Assembly: GCF_000758325.1 (NCBI RefSeq) | Contig: NZ_CP009459.1 | Location: 3,472,001-3,536,000 of the forward strand | From: Cedecea neteri | Lineage (GTDB): Bacteria > Pseudomonadota > Gammaproteobacteria > Enterobacterales > Enterobacteriaceae | Direction of reading: 5' to 3' | DNA length: 64,000 nucleotides | Shown here: positions 52,088-61,579 of the stretch, one piece after another | How positions within the stretch are numbered: position 1 is the first letter of the stretch | Layout of the letters: each line of letters starts with the position of its first letter | Notes under the pieces: generated by a model | Database searches by the model: none | The model's input: only the letters and a program-made list of their open reading frames with translations | What the model was told of the DNA's origin: nothing | Made by a program: the position numbers and the translations under genes

Positions 52088-54124
52088 ATGACACAGCCAG
52101 TGAGTCAGGATTTGCTTAGCCAGCTCGAAACCCCGGAAGATGCCGCGGCGCTAAGCTGGGTGGAAAAACAAAATAAGCGCACCACGGACAGGTTTGCCAC
52201 GGGAGAGCGTTTCCAGCAAATGCGGGGCGCGATCCTGCAGTCGCTGGACGATAAAACCAACATTCCCTGGGGGAGTCATTACCGCAACGCGGTGTATAAC
52301 TTCTGGCAGGATGACGAACACCCTCGTGGCATCTGGCGCCGCACCACTGAAAGCTCTTATTTTACCGCCGCGCCAGAATGGGAAACGGTGCTGGATGTCG
52401 ATCGCCTGAATGAAGAGGAAGGCGCGAACTGGAGCTATCATGGCGCCGATCTCCTCCATCCGGACTATTCCCGGGCGCTGATCTTTTTATCCAGCGGCGG
52501 CGATGCCTGTGAAATTCGTGAATTCGATCTGGTGAGCAAAACGTTTATCCCCGAAGGCTTTTTCCTGCCGGAAAGCAAAAGTTCGGTCAGTTGGCTGGAT
52601 GAAAACACGCTGCTGCTGGCGCTCGATGCAGGGGAGGATACGCTCACCACCTCCGGCTATCCACGCCGCGTCTATCGCTGGGCTCGGGGCACATCGCCGC
52701 AGGATGCACCGCTGATCTACGCCGGTGAAGCAACGGACATGGCCGTTTCGGCCTGGCATGATGACACCCCTGGTTTTGAGCGAGATGTGGTGCGCTGCAG
52801 CAAAGACTTTTACCACGGACAAACCTGGCTGTTGAGCGGCCAGAACACCCTGACACTTATCGCCATTCCCGAAGACGCATCCTGTGGATTTTTCAAAGAC
52901 TGGCTGCTGATAACGCTGACTTCCGACTGGCCAATCGCTGAGACAACCTGGCCTGCAGGTGCCCTGCTGGCTATTGATTTAGCTGATTTTCAGCGAGGTG
53001 AGCGCAATTTTATTTCGCTCTTCACGCCAAACTCGCGCACGACGCTGCAAGGCTACAGCTCAACCCGCGATTACCTCCTGCTTAATCTGAGCCAGGACGC
53101 CGTTGAGAAGGTTGAAATTGTGAAAATCGACAACGGGCAGCGACACTGTATAAAAACGCTTGAGCTACCCGATTTCACCAACGTCTCCGCCGGGGGTATC
53201 GACGATGAAAGTAACCGCTACCGGCTGGTCAGCCACGGGTTCCTGCAGCCCCACAGCCTGAGCTATGGCGATCTCGACACCGGCACGCTCAGCCTCGTGA
53301 AGCAGGATCCGACCTGCTTTGACGCAGGGGAATTTAATGTGACCCAGCACTTTGCCCTTTCGCTGGACGGAACCCGCGTCCCCTACTTCCAGGTGGCCGC
53401 CAAAACGCTGGCACTGTCCGGTGAGAATCCAACGCTGCTGTACGGTTACGGTGGATTCGAGGTCTCTTTAACGCCGCATTATCTCGGTGCCAAAGGCGCG
53501 ACGTGGCTGCAAAAAGGCGGGGTTTATGTCGTCGCGAATATTCGCGGCGGCGGTGAATATGGCCCGGCCTGGCACCAGGCTGCGCTCAAACAGCATCGCC
53601 ATCGCGCCTGGGAAGATTTTACCGCTGTTGCCACCGATCTGGCGGCGCGGAAAGTCACCTGTGCCGCAAAACTTGCCGCTCAGGGCGGGAGCAACGGCGG
53701 CCTGCTGATCGGCAATATGCTTACCGACTACCCAGAATTATTTGGCGCGCTGGTGTGTGAAGTCCCGCTGCTGGATATGCTGAACTATCATCGCTGGCTC
53801 GCGGGAGCGTCCTGGATTGCCGAATATGGCGACCCGGACATTGCCGAAGAGCGAGAGTGGCTGCGGCGCTATTCTCCGTTCGATAAAGTGTCCGCCGATG
53901 TGAATTATCCCCCTACGCTGTTCACCACCGGCACCCAGGATGACAGGGTTAGCCCGGCTCATGCCCGCCGAATGGTGGCACGGATGCAGCAGCAAGGGCA
54001 CGCGAACGTCTGGCTGTATGAGGAAACGGACGCTGGCCACGGCAGCGCGCCGGAAAATAGCCAGACGGCGTCCCATCAGGCTATGATCGAAGAGTTCCTC
54101 TGGCAGATGCTGACCGGGAAATAA
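52088..54124 (+). CDS. Prolyl oligopeptidase family serine peptidase (S9A)
   Basis: 678 residues: N-terminal beta-propeller (about 70-400) and C-terminal alpha/beta hydrolase domain. Catalytic Ser535 in AAQGGSNGGLLIG, Asp in GTQDDRVSP (618/619) and His651 in TDAGHGSAPE. Start at 52088 (MTQPVSQ) with AAAAGGACGCGTG; no signal peptide, so cytosolic. Distinct from E. coli PtrB in sequence. Would cut short Pro-containing or other oligopeptides. Stands alone as a single-gene unit. Confidence 0.88.
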   Translation: MTQPVSQDLLSQLETPEDAAALSWVEKQNKRTTDRFATGERFQQMRGAILQSLDDKTNIPWGSHYRNAVYNFWQDDEHPRGIWRRTTESSYFTAAPEWETVLDVDRLNEEEGANWSYHGADLLHPDYSRALIFLSSGGDACEIREFDLVSKTFIPEGFFLPESKSSVSWLDENTLLLALDAGEDTLTTSGYPRRVYRWARGTSPQDAPLIYAGEATDMAVSAWHDDTPGFERDVVRCSKDFYHGQTWLLSGQNTLTLIAIPEDASCGFFKDWLLITLTSDWPIAETTWPAGALLAIDLADFQRGERNFISLFTPNSRTTLQGYSSTRDYLLLNLSQDAVEKVEIVKIDNGQRHCIKTLELPDFTNVSAGGIDDESNRYRLVSHGFLQPHSLSYGDLDTGTLSLVKQDPTCFDAGEFNVTQHFALSLDGTRVPYFQVAAKTLALSGENPTLLYGYGGFEVSLTPHYLGAKGATWLQKGGVYVVANIRGGGEYGPAWHQAALKQHRHRAWEDFTAVATDLAARKVTCAAKLAAQGGSNGGLLIGNMLTDYPELFGALVCEVPLLDMLNYHRWLAGASWIAEYGDPDIAEEREWLRRYSPFDKVSADVNYPPTLFTTGTQDDRVSPAHARRMVARMQQQGHANVWLYEETDAGHGSAPENSQTASHQAMIEEFLWQMLTGK

Positions 54125-54255
54125 ACGTGGGCGGTGCGTCAAAGGCGCGCCGCTTCGCCATTAGCACATCTAATGCAACAGCATATTTTTTAATTTTTAT
54201 TTATCGCTCAAAAGCTATTTAATTCGTCCTCAATCAATGAAAAGGAGACCGATAA

Positions 54256-54654
54256 ATGGCTGGCGAGAATAACCTGGCAATCCTGCTGAGCAATGCTGCC
54301 CCGGAGCTTAACCCAGGGAAATATGTTTTTTGCACTTTACCCGCGCCTTCAGCGGAATTAAAAGATGCAGCCATTGTGACCGTCCGGGAGGTTGAAGGTG
54401 TCACGCTGGTTTTGCCGCAGGATCTGGCAGATAAACATGCCGTTAACTACGACTACGTCGCCAGCTGGATCACCCTGAAGATTCATTCATCCCTCGCCGC
54501 TGTGGGGCTTACCGCCGCATTTTCACGCGCGCTGGCAAAGCAAGGTATCAGCTGTAACGTAGTGGCTGGGTATTATCACGACCATATTTTCGTGGCGCAT
54601 ACAGATACCGAATCAGCCATGTCGGCCTTGTCATCTTTGGCATCCGAGGCATAA
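54256..54654 (+). CDS. DUF2000 family protein (second copy)
   Basis: 132 residues: AILLSNAAPELNPGKYVFCT start, central SWITLKIHSSLAAVGLTAAF and C-terminal CNVVAGYYHDHIFVAH, matching the DUF2000/ACT-like layout. His and Asp in YYHDHIF suggest a metal or substrate site. The same central stretch survives in the relic at 39402. ATG with AAAAGGAGACCGATAA. Function unknown. Confidence 0.82.
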   Translation: MAGENNLAILLSNAAPELNPGKYVFCTLPAPSAELKDAAIVTVREVEGVTLVLPQDLADKHAVNYDYVASWITLKIHSSLAAVGLTAAFSRALAKQGISCNVVAGYYHDHIFVAHTDTESAMSALSSLASEA

Positions 54655-54700
54655 GCGGGAAATAAGAAGGGGAAGCTTTTGCCTCCCCTTAACAGCGCTA

Positions 54701-55537
54701 TCAGCTGCGGATAAATTTCAGGATGTCCGCATTGATGGTATCGGCATGCGTGGTATGCATCCCGTGAGGATAGCCGGGGTAGATGTGCAGCGTGCTGTTG
54801 CTGAGCAGTTTATCCTGCAGGATAGCCGCATTTTTGTACGGCACAACCTGGTCGTCATCGCCCTGCAGAACCAGAACCGGCACTGTGATGGCTTTCAGGT
54901 CGTCGGTCTGGTCGGTTTCTGAAAACGCTTTGATCCCTTCATAGTGGGCTTTCGCGCTCCCGGCCATGCCCTGCCGCCACCAGTTCCGAATGCTTCCTTC
55001 AGAAACGTCAGCGCCCTGGCGGTTAAAGCCATAGAACGGGCCAGAGGCAACATCAAGGTAAAACTGCGCGCGGTTTGCCGCCAGCGCCTTACGGAAGCCG
55101 TCAAACACCTCAAGCGGCGTCCCGCCCGGATTACTCGCCGTTTTCACCATTAATGGTGGAACGGCACTGACTAAAACGGCTTTCGCAACGCGCCCCTGAG
55201 GCTGCCCGTATTGGGCGACATAGCGAGCCACCTGCCCGCCGCCGGTTGAATGGCCGACGTGCACCGCATTTTTCAGATCCAGATGTTCCACCACCGCAGA
55301 GGCATCCGCCGCATAATGATCCATATCGTGCCCGTCGCTAACCTGATCAGAGCGGCCATGCCCGCGCCTGTCGAAGGCAATAACCCGGAAACCTTCGCCT
55401 AAGAAAAACAGCATCTGGTTATCCCAGTCATCGGCGCTTAGCGGCCAGCCGTGATGAAAAACAATCGGTTGAGCCGTTTTCGGCCCCCAGTCTTTATAAA
55501 AGATATTAACGCCATCTTTCGTCTTTACGAATGTCAT
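54701..55537 (-). CDS. Alpha/beta hydrolase (non-haem chloroperoxidase-like)
   Basis: 278 residues, of the bacterial perhydrolase/chloroperoxidase type: FYKDWGPKTAQPIVFHHGWP oxyanion loop, VGHSTGGGQVARY nucleophile elbow (Ser near 98), Asp in LQGDDDQVVP and His in YPGYPHGM. Start at 55537 (MTFVKTKDGV) with AGGAGTGAGGTTT. Cytosolic; natural substrate unknown, promiscuous esterase activity likely. Confidence 0.88.
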   Translation of the reverse strand: MTFVKTKDGVNIFYKDWGPKTAQPIVFHHGWPLSADDWDNQMLFFLGEGFRVIAFDRRGHGRSDQVSDGHDMDHYAADASAVVEHLDLKNAVHVGHSTGGGQVARYVAQYGQPQGRVAKAVLVSAVPPLMVKTASNPGGTPLEVFDGFRKALAANRAQFYLDVASGPFYGFNRQGADVSEGSIRNWWRQGMAGSAKAHYEGIKAFSETDQTDDLKAITVPVLVLQGDDDQVVPYKNAAILQDKLLSNSTLHIYPGYPHGMHTTHADTINADILKFIRS

Positions 55538-55697
55538 AAACCTCACTCCTTGCTGCTATGAATTACGTTTAACCAGATAAAGCATAGTCGATGGACGTGG
55601 CGTGACCGTAAATCCTGCTGGCATTCGCCGCCGCAATCCGTACCATACACGCCAGCATGACACGCTGTGCGTGTTGGATTCAGAGCCCGAGACTTTC

Positions 55698-56618
55698 ATG
55701 ACCACTCAAAAAGAACAGTACAACCTGAACAAGTTACAGAAACGCCTGCGCCGCAACGTGGGTGAAGCGATTGCCGATTACAACATGATTGAAGACGGCG
55801 ACCGTATTATGGTTTGCCTTTCCGGCGGCAAAGACAGCTACACCATGCTGGAAATCCTGCGTAACCTGCAGCAAAGCGCGCCAATCAGCTTTAGCCTCGT
55901 GGCGGTAAACCTCGACCAGAAACAGCCGGGGTTCCCTGAGCACATTTTGCCCGCTTATCTGGAAAGCATCGGCGTTGAATACAAGATTGTGGAAGAGAAC
56001 ACCTACGGCATCGTGAAAGAGAAGATCCCGGAAGGCAAAACCACCTGCTCTCTGTGTTCGCGCCTGCGCCGCGGCATTCTTTACCGAACCGCCACCGAAC
56101 TGGGCTGTACCAAAATAGCACTGGGCCACCATCGCGACGATATTCTGCAGACGCTGTTCCTGAACATGTTCTATGGCGGCAAGATGAAGGGCATGCCACC
56201 GAAGCTGATGAGCGATGACGGCAAACATATTGTTATCCGCCCACTGGCCTACTGCCGCGAGAAAGATATTGAGCGTTTTGCCATCGCCCGCGAATACCCA
56301 ATTATTCCGTGCAATCTGTGCGGCTCGCAGCCAAACCTGCAGCGTCAGGTGATTGCCGACATGCTGCGCGACTGGGATAAACGCTACCCGGGCCGTATTG
56401 AGACGATGTTCAGCGCCATGCAGAACGTGGTGCCGTCGCATCTCTGCGATACCGAGCTGTTTGATTTTGCAGGCATTACCCACGGTTCAGACGTGGTGAA
56501 CGGCGGCGACCTGGCGTTCGATCGCGAAGAGATCCCTATGCAGCCCGTTGGCTGGCAGCCGGAAGAAGACAGCGCTGATGCCCCGCTGCAGCGTCTGGAT
56601 ATTCTGGAAATTAAATAA
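55698..56618 (+). CDS. ttcA: TtcA, tRNA 2-thiocytidine(32) synthetase
   Basis: 306 residues with the PP-loop [11 protein letters not shown] and the iron-sulfur Cys pair in [11 protein letters not shown] plus a third Cys in IPCNLCGSQ. Thiolates C32 in several tRNAs. Sequence almost identical to E. coli through the core; start at 55698 ([12 protein letters not shown]) matches the E. coli N-terminus, the longer ORF upstream does not. Confidence 0.98.
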   Translation: MTTQKEQYNLNKLQKRLRRNVGEAIADYNMIEDGDRIMVCLSGGKDSYTMLEILRNLQQSAPISFSLVAVNLDQKQPGFPEHILPAYLESIGVEYKIVEENTYGIVKEKIPEGKTTCSLCSRLRRGILYRTATELGCTKIALGHHRDDILQTLFLNMFYGGKMKGMPPKLMSDDGKHIVIRPLAYCREKDIERFAIAREYPIIPCNLCGSQPNLQRQVIADMLRDWDKRYPGRIETMFSAMQNVVPSHLCDTELFDFAGITHGSDVVNGGDLAFDREEIPMQPVGWQPEEDSADAPLQRLDILEIK

Positions 56619-56626
56619 TCCCCATT

Positions 56627-56646
56627 CCCTCTCCGCCCGGAGAGGG
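56627..56646 (+). terminator. Hairpin after ttcA (repeat-derived)
   Basis: CCCTCTCCG-CC-CGGAGAGGG, perfect 9-bp stem, 8 bases after the ttcA stop. Its arms match the GGGAGAGGG repeat family, so it may be a repeat serving as a 3' stabiliser. Confidence 0.55.
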
Positions 56647-56652
56647 AAAACT

Positions 56653-56805
56653 TCAATGGTGTGTCGGCGGGTCGATTATCGGCCTTGGATCCGGGTCGGT
56701 CGGCGGATCGGGTATCGGCTGCGGCCGCGGAAGCGGGTCCGGTACCGGTACGGGTTCGGTGGGAAAAGCCGGGTCGCTCATCATCAGGCTGTTGCGATAC
56801 AGCAT
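56653..56805 (-). CDS. Proline-rich microprotein (50 residues)
   Basis: Starts MLYRNSLMMSDPAFPTEPV, then a run of Pro-Asp/Pro-x units (about 18 Pro) ending PPTHH. AGGAG lies seven bases before this ATG. The gene is convergent with ttcA and downstream of FnrS. Similar short Pro-rich ORFs occur next to ttcA/zntB in relatives as far as I recall, but I cannot name it. Hydrophilic, no TM; function unknown. Confidence 0.5.
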   Translation of the reverse strand: MLYRNSLMMSDPAFPTEPVPVPDPLPRPQPIPDPPTDPDPRPIIDPPTHH

Positions 56806-56861
56806 CGTCATCTCCTGCGTGGGTGAATCGCCCTTTAAAGCATAGTCCACAAATCACAGGC

Positions 56862-56983
56862 AAAAAAAAGCCGACTTTAAAAGTCGGCATTGTATGAATC
56901 AATTGTGCTATGCAGTAATTCTAAAAAAGGAAGTAAGACAATATGGAGCGCAACGCCCATCGCTTGACGTTGCATTCACCTGC
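56862..56983 (-). ncRNA. fnrS: FnrS small regulatory RNA
   Basis: The minus strand opens GCAGGTGAATGCAACGTCAA and continues with the seed GCGATGGGCGTTGCGCTCC, both as in E. coli FnrS, and ends in a GCCGACTTTTAAAGTCGGC hairpin with TTTTTTTT. About 122 nt. FnrS is Hfq-dependent, induced anaerobically by FNR and represses aerobic metabolism mRNAs such as sodB and maeA. The final hairpin also ends the upstream zntB transcript if it reads through. Confidence 0.95.
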
Positions 56984-57018
56984 GAGAGAGAGTTTGCGCC
57001 TGCGCGGCTTTCGGTTTC

Positions 57019-57032
57019 TTGATTTTGCTCAA
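57019..57032 (-). promoter_or_regulatory. FNR box of fnrS
   Basis: TTGAGCAAAATCAA on the minus strand (consensus TTGAT-N4-ATCAA), centred about 42 bases upstream of the FnrS 5' end, the class II activator position. Confidence 0.88.
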
Positions 57033-57078
57033 TAACAGCGCCGTTTTCGCCCACAAACCCGCTTAAAATTCCGCAACT

Positions 57079-58062
57079 TTACAGCCATTTACTGCGATGT
57101 AACCACCAGGCAACACCGCCGATCATAACCACCAACATTATGCAGAACAGCGCGAAGCCGAAGGCCCAGCCGCCGCCGGGAATACCGCCGAGGTTTACAC
57201 CGAACAGCCCGGTTAAAAACGTGCTGGGTAAAAATACCATCGCCATCAGCGACATGGTGTAGGTTCTGCGGTTTAAGGATTCCTGCATGACCTGGGAGAT
57301 TTCATCTGTCATCACGCCGGTGCGGGCGATGCAGGCATCGATTTCGTCCAGCCCCCTGCCCAGCCTGTCGGCAATATCCTGCATGCGGCGGCGCTGGTCG
57401 TCGTTCATCCAGCTAAGCCGTTCGCTGGCGAGGCGAGCGTAGACGTCACGCTGCGGAGACATATAGCGACGCATGACAATCAGTTGTTTACGCAACAACG
57501 CCAAAGCCCCACGAGGCGGTACCTGCTGATCGAGCAGGTTGTCTTCAAGGTCGATGATTTTATCGTGCATCTGTTCGATAAATTCACTGGCGTGGTCGGT
57601 GAGCGCATCGCAGGCATCCACCAGCCAGCTGCCGCAGTCGGTTGGACCGGTGCCTTCATTCAGGTCGTTCACCACATCATCCAGCGCAAGAACTTGCCGC
57701 CTGCGGGTTGAGACAATCAACCGTTCGTCAATGTAAAGCCGCACGGCCACCAGCTGGTCCGGGCGTTCATCGGTGTTGCCGTTGATACAACGCAGCGTGA
57801 TTAGCGTGCCGTCACCCACGCGAGAAACGCGGGGGCGCATGCTTTCACCGGCTAACGCCTCCCTGACATAGTTCGGCAGTAGCGGCGTGTTGGCCAGCCA
57901 GTCGGCGCTGTCGGCGTTGGTGTAATTCAGATGTAGCCAGCAGGGATGCTCGCTGTCGATAATTTCATTGTTGTCGAGCGGCTTCACGCCGCCCTTGCCA
58001 TCCAGTTGCCAGGCAAACACCGCGTCCGGCACATGCAACTCGCTGCCTTTAATTACATCCAC
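57079..58062 (-). CDS. zntB: ZntB, zinc transporter
   Basis: 327 residues, CorA superfamily: long cytoplasmic funnel then two TM helices, with the pore motif GVN in [13 protein letters not shown]. In E. coli it imports Zn coupled to protons. N-terminus ([18 protein letters not shown]) and C-terminus (WWLHRSKWL) match E. coli, and the neighbourhood (FnrS, ttcA, dbpA) is conserved in outline. Confidence 0.97.
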   Translation of the reverse strand: MDVIKGSELHVPDAVFAWQLDGKGGVKPLDNNEIIDSEHPCWLHLNYTNADSADWLANTPLLPNYVREALAGESMRPRVSRVGDGTLITLRCINGNTDERPDQLVAVRLYIDERLIVSTRRRQVLALDDVVNDLNEGTGPTDCGSWLVDACDALTDHASEFIEQMHDKIIDLEDNLLDQQVPPRGALALLRKQLIVMRRYMSPQRDVYARLASERLSWMNDDQRRRMQDIADRLGRGLDEIDACIARTGVMTDEISQVMQESLNRRTYTMSLMAMVFLPSTFLTGLFGVNLGGIPGGGWAFGFALFCIMLVVMIGGVAWWLHRSKWL

Positions 58063-58246
58063 TGCGCAATCCTCAAGCTGGGTCAGTTCTTTCTGTCAGT
58101 CTAGCCATCTCTGATACGAAGGCAACCGCTGGTTGGCGTGAAACAGTCTGAATTAGCTGGGAAAATCGCTTAATCATTAGACAACCCACCGTCAGGGGCT
58201 AAAGTTAAACACAGAGCGATATCTGCCCGGAGGGATAAGGATCAGC

Positions 58247-59425
58247 ATGTTATCAGAGCGACGTAAGCCCACCTCGGATCTGGAATTACGTCTGGCCATG
58301 ATGCGCCAGCGTTCCGTCACCATCAGTACCTGTTGGTTTCTCTGGCTCAACCTGCTGTTCTCTGCATTTATATTCGGGCGAGATATTTTCACGCCACTGC
58401 GCGAATCGACGGGAACCGTTCGTTTTCAGAATCTGCTCGACGGCACCATGATAGTGATATCCGTGCTTTGTGCGGCCACGCTTTTTATGGTCAATATGAT
58501 CGACAATAAGCAAAGCGAGCCGCTGCGAGTCTTTACCCACCGCGTGATAGTGCTGCTTAGCCCTTGCTGGGCATTGGGCTTTGTTATTTTGCTGTCGGAG
58601 CATGATGTCAGAACGGTGTTTCCTTTTGCCTCGTTGCTGATTTTTTCCGCGCTTGTTTCACTCTATTCCGACACGAGGGCGCTCTATGCCTTTGTGATTC
58701 CGGTCTGGCTGGTAGCGTTTGCCGGGAATCTTTTCTACCCGACAGGTGACGTTATATTCCTTAGCCTTATTTACCTGCTTATCGCCGCTGTTTTTGAATC
58801 GGGCCGACGTATTTTGCACGGCTGGTGTCGGCTGGCCATGCAGCGGGAACTGGAAAACAACACATTGATTCATCAGCTAAAATCGCTGGCAAACAGAGAT
58901 CCACTGACCGGCATCGCCAACCGCCGCAGCTTTCAGCTGTTGCTGGATAAAAGCGTGCAGCGTGGGCAGCAGATGAACGCTTCGCTGTCGCTCATCATGG
59001 TGGACGTGGACCATTTCAAAAACTACAACGACCGCTATGGTCATCTGGCTGGCGACGAATGCCTGATTCGCGTCGCCCATATTCTGGAGGCATCTGTCCG
59101 CCACCATCGGGATCTGGTGGCGCGTTTCGGTGGCGAGGAGTTTGTTATTCTGCTGCCGGGTGCCAACAGCGAAGAGGCCGTGCTGGTTGCGCAGCGCATC
59201 CAACGTAACCTGGCTCAGGCCGCGCTGGAGCACAGCGCTTCGCCCGTAAATCCAGCGGTTACGGTGAGCCTGGGGATAGCGGGCTGGGCGAAAGAAATTA
59301 GTACGACCCGACTTATTGCAGAGGCAGATGCCGCGCTGTATTCGGCTAAAGAACAAGGGAGAAACCGCTGGCACCGCTATGGCGTGGAAAGCAACGTCGT
59401 AGCCGATGAGCCTGTCGCGGGATAA
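58247..59425 (+). CDS. Membrane diguanylate cyclase
   Basis: 392 residues: about six TM helices in residues 25-205 (a MASE-like sensor) then a GGDEF domain (about 220-380) with active site ARFGGEEFVILLP and LTGIANRRSFQ/VDVDHFKNYNDRYGH motifs, so it should make c-di-GMP. The inhibitory RxxD site five residues before GGEEF is HHRD here, so product inhibition is probably lost. ATG with AAGGATCAGC. It occupies the place of E. coli dgcM next to zntB but lacks PAS domains. Confidence 0.87.
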   Translation: MLSERRKPTSDLELRLAMMRQRSVTISTCWFLWLNLLFSAFIFGRDIFTPLRESTGTVRFQNLLDGTMIVISVLCAATLFMVNMIDNKQSEPLRVFTHRVIVLLSPCWALGFVILLSEHDVRTVFPFASLLIFSALVSLYSDTRALYAFVIPVWLVAFAGNLFYPTGDVIFLSLIYLLIAAVFESGRRILHGWCRLAMQRELENNTLIHQLKSLANRDPLTGIANRRSFQLLLDKSVQRGQQMNASLSLIMVDVDHFKNYNDRYGHLAGDECLIRVAHILEASVRHHRDLVARFGGEEFVILLPGANSEEAVLVAQRIQRNLAQAALEHSASPVNPAVTVSLGIAGWAKEISTTRLIAEADAALYSAKEQGRNRWHRYGVESNVVADEPVAG

Positions 59426-59426
59426 A

Positions 59427-59450
59427 AAAACCGGGCGATGGCCCGGTTCT
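59427..59450 (-). terminator. Shared hairpin terminator between DGC and ybiI
   Basis: AACCGGGC-CATC-GCCCGGTT followed by TTTTTT on the minus strand: intrinsic terminator of ybiI; its stem also lies directly after the DGC stop. Confidence 0.85.
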
Positions 59451-59452
59451 TA

Positions 59453-59719
59453 CTAGCGTAACTGGCTGTCTTTGGAGCCGCGTCGGTTATAGCCTGAAAA
59501 CGTGGCCCGGTGCGCATCTTCCGCCTGCTGGCAGTTAATACATAACCTCACGCCCTGAATCGCTTTGCGCCGTGCTTCCGGAATGCGTTCGCCGCATTCT
59601 TCGCAGTACTCAAGGCTTTCGCCCTTCGGTAGCTCGCTGCGCGCTCTGGCCACGGCGTCGTCTACGGTACTGTCGATTTGCTCCTGAACGGCGCCGTCAT
59701 TGGCCCAACCTGATGCCAT
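59453..59719 (-). CDS. ybiI: YbiI, DksA/TraR-type C4 zinc-finger protein
   Basis: 88 residues, nearly collinear with E. coli YbiI (MASGWAND start, GYNRRGSKDSQLR end). Four Cys in EYCEECGERIPEARR ... RLCINCQQ form the DksA-type zinc finger. Presumed RNA polymerase secondary-channel binding is inferred from the DksA family and not shown. ATG with GGAGGTGACGAG. Confidence 0.95.
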   Translation of the reverse strand: MASGWANDGAVQEQIDSTVDDAVARARSELPKGESLEYCEECGERIPEARRKAIQGVRLCINCQQAEDAHRATFSGYNRRGSKDSQLR

Positions 59720-59791
59720 CTCGTCACCTCCGCAATCGCTATGCCTGAGGTGACTATAATAACACTTTTTTTGACTAAATTTTAGCCGCGC

Positions 59792-61411
59792 TTAGTGCTT
59801 AATAATATACATCGTGCGGCTGTAGGCCACGTCTTCCGGGTTGTTGATCGGGTAGCCTTTCAGCCACGGTTTAATCAGGCGACCGTTGGTGTACTGGTAG
59901 ATTGGCGCGATGGGCGCTTTTTCCTGAATGATTTTTTCGGCGGCGTTGTAATCCGCGTTCCGTGCTTTGTCGGTGGTTTCCTGCGCGGCCTGGGACAGCA
60001 GCTTGTCGTATTCAGGGGAATTGAAGCGTGAAATATTCCCGCTGTGGGTAGACGTTAACAGCGACAGGAAAGTAGAAGGTTCATTGTAATCCCCTACCCA
60101 TGACGCACGAATGACATCGAAATTGCCGGTGTTGCGGCTGTCGATGTAAGTCTTCCATTCCTGATTTTGCAGCTTCACGTCAACGCCCAGATTTTTCTTC
60201 CACATCGATGCAATGGCAATCGCTATCTTCTGGTGGTTTTCGGAAGTGTTGTACAACAGCGTCAGTTTCAGCGGTTTGGCATCGCCATAGCCGGCGGCAC
60301 GCAGCAGCATTTTCGCCTGGGCGTTCAGCTCCTGCTGGCTCATGTCTTCGAACGGAGAGCGGTCCGGCTTAAAGCCCGCGGTCACGTCAGGCGTAAAGCG
60401 CCACGCCGGTTTCTCTCCAGTACCCAGCACTTTTTCAGCCATCAGGCGGCGGTCGATGGTCATACTCAGGGCAAGGCGCACTCGAGCATCCGCCGTAGGC
60501 CCTTTCTGCGTATTAAACGCATAATAATAAGTGCCAAGCTGCGGCGGTGTGTAAACCTGCCCCGGAATGTCTTTCAGCAGTTTCTGGTAGAGATTTTTCG
60601 GGAAAGATTCGGTGATGTCGATATCACCGGCCAGGTAGCGCTTGGTGGCCGCCGACTCCTGGTTGATCGGAATAAAGGTCACTTTGGTCAGCACCGTTTT
60701 TCCGTTGTCCCAGTAGTTTTTATTCGGCACCACAACCAGCTTCTCGTTCACCACGCGGTCCTGCAGCGTAAATGCGCCATTGCCCACGAGATTGCCGGGT
60801 TTCGTCCACTCATTACCCAATTTTTCAACAACCGCTTTAGGCGTGGGATAGAAGGCAAAGTTTGCCGCCAGGCTTGGGAAGAACGGCACGGGTTTATCAA
60901 GCTGTACGCGCAGCGTTTTAGCATCCACGGCGGTAACGCCTAGCTGGTCTGCGGGCAATTTCCCGTCGATAATCGCCTGGGCGTTGGTGATACCCGCGAG
61001 CGCGGCAAACCAGGCAAACGAAGAGGTATTTTTAGGGTCAACCAGGCGTTGCCAGCTGTAAACAAAGTCCTGGGCGGTGACAGGCGTTCCATCGGACCAG
61101 CGGGCGTTGTCGCGGAGCGTAAACGTCCAGATGCGGTTGTCGTTGCTTTGCCATTTGGTGGCAACACCCGGCACCAGCTCACCCTTTTCGTTTTGGTTGA
61201 CCAGGCCTTCAAACAGGTCGCGAATCACCTGAATTTCCGGCAGGCCAACCGCTTTGATAGGGTCCAGGCTCGCGGGTTCATCTTTAATATGTCTGACTAA
61301 CTCCTGACTGCTCGCCAGCTTCGTTCCCGCAGGAACATCCGCCGCCCAGGCGCTTTGCAGCATGGTGGCCATGGCCAACGCACAACAGCTAAAACTGAGG
61401 CTTTTTTTCAT
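59792..61411 (-). CDS. mppA: MppA, periplasmic murein-peptide-binding protein
   Basis: 539 residues, SBP family 5, with a signal peptide (MKKSLSFSCCALAMATMLQS). Binds murein tripeptide L-Ala-gamma-D-Glu-mDap and delivers it to the Opp permease. Start at 61411 with AAGGAAAGCG. OppA is the main alternative, but the position next to mpaA and ycjG, which handle the same peptide, supports MppA. Confidence 0.9.
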   Translation of the reverse strand: MKKSLSFSCCALAMATMLQSAWAADVPAGTKLASSQELVRHIKDEPASLDPIKAVGLPEIQVIRDLFEGLVNQNEKGELVPGVATKWQSNDNRIWTFTLRDNARWSDGTPVTAQDFVYSWQRLVDPKNTSSFAWFAALAGITNAQAIIDGKLPADQLGVTAVDAKTLRVQLDKPVPFFPSLAANFAFYPTPKAVVEKLGNEWTKPGNLVGNGAFTLQDRVVNEKLVVVPNKNYWDNGKTVLTKVTFIPINQESAATKRYLAGDIDITESFPKNLYQKLLKDIPGQVYTPPQLGTYYYAFNTQKGPTADARVRLALSMTIDRRLMAEKVLGTGEKPAWRFTPDVTAGFKPDRSPFEDMSQQELNAQAKMLLRAAGYGDAKPLKLTLLYNTSENHQKIAIAIASMWKKNLGVDVKLQNQEWKTYIDSRNTGNFDVIRASWVGDYNEPSTFLSLLTSTHSGNISRFNSPEYDKLLSQAAQETTDKARNADYNAAEKIIQEKAPIAPIYQYTNGRLIKPWLKGYPINNPEDVAYSRTMYIIKH

Positions 61412-61579
61412 CGCTTTCCTTCCGTGTTTTTGCATTCAGGAGATTGGTGTAAGTTACTGTAGCGTAATTTATTCTTTTGATTCCAGGAAAAAGCTCACAT
61501 CTGCGGATTAAGGTGAGTTTTCCCTAAAACATTGCTATTAATGACGCTAATAGCCGCTTTATTCAGTGAGAGGAATATC

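Noticed and set aside
56943-57035. 30-codon plus-strand ORF with AAAGGAAG upstream
   Set aside because: It lies opposite FnrS and its promoter; the conserved object is the minus-strand sRNA.
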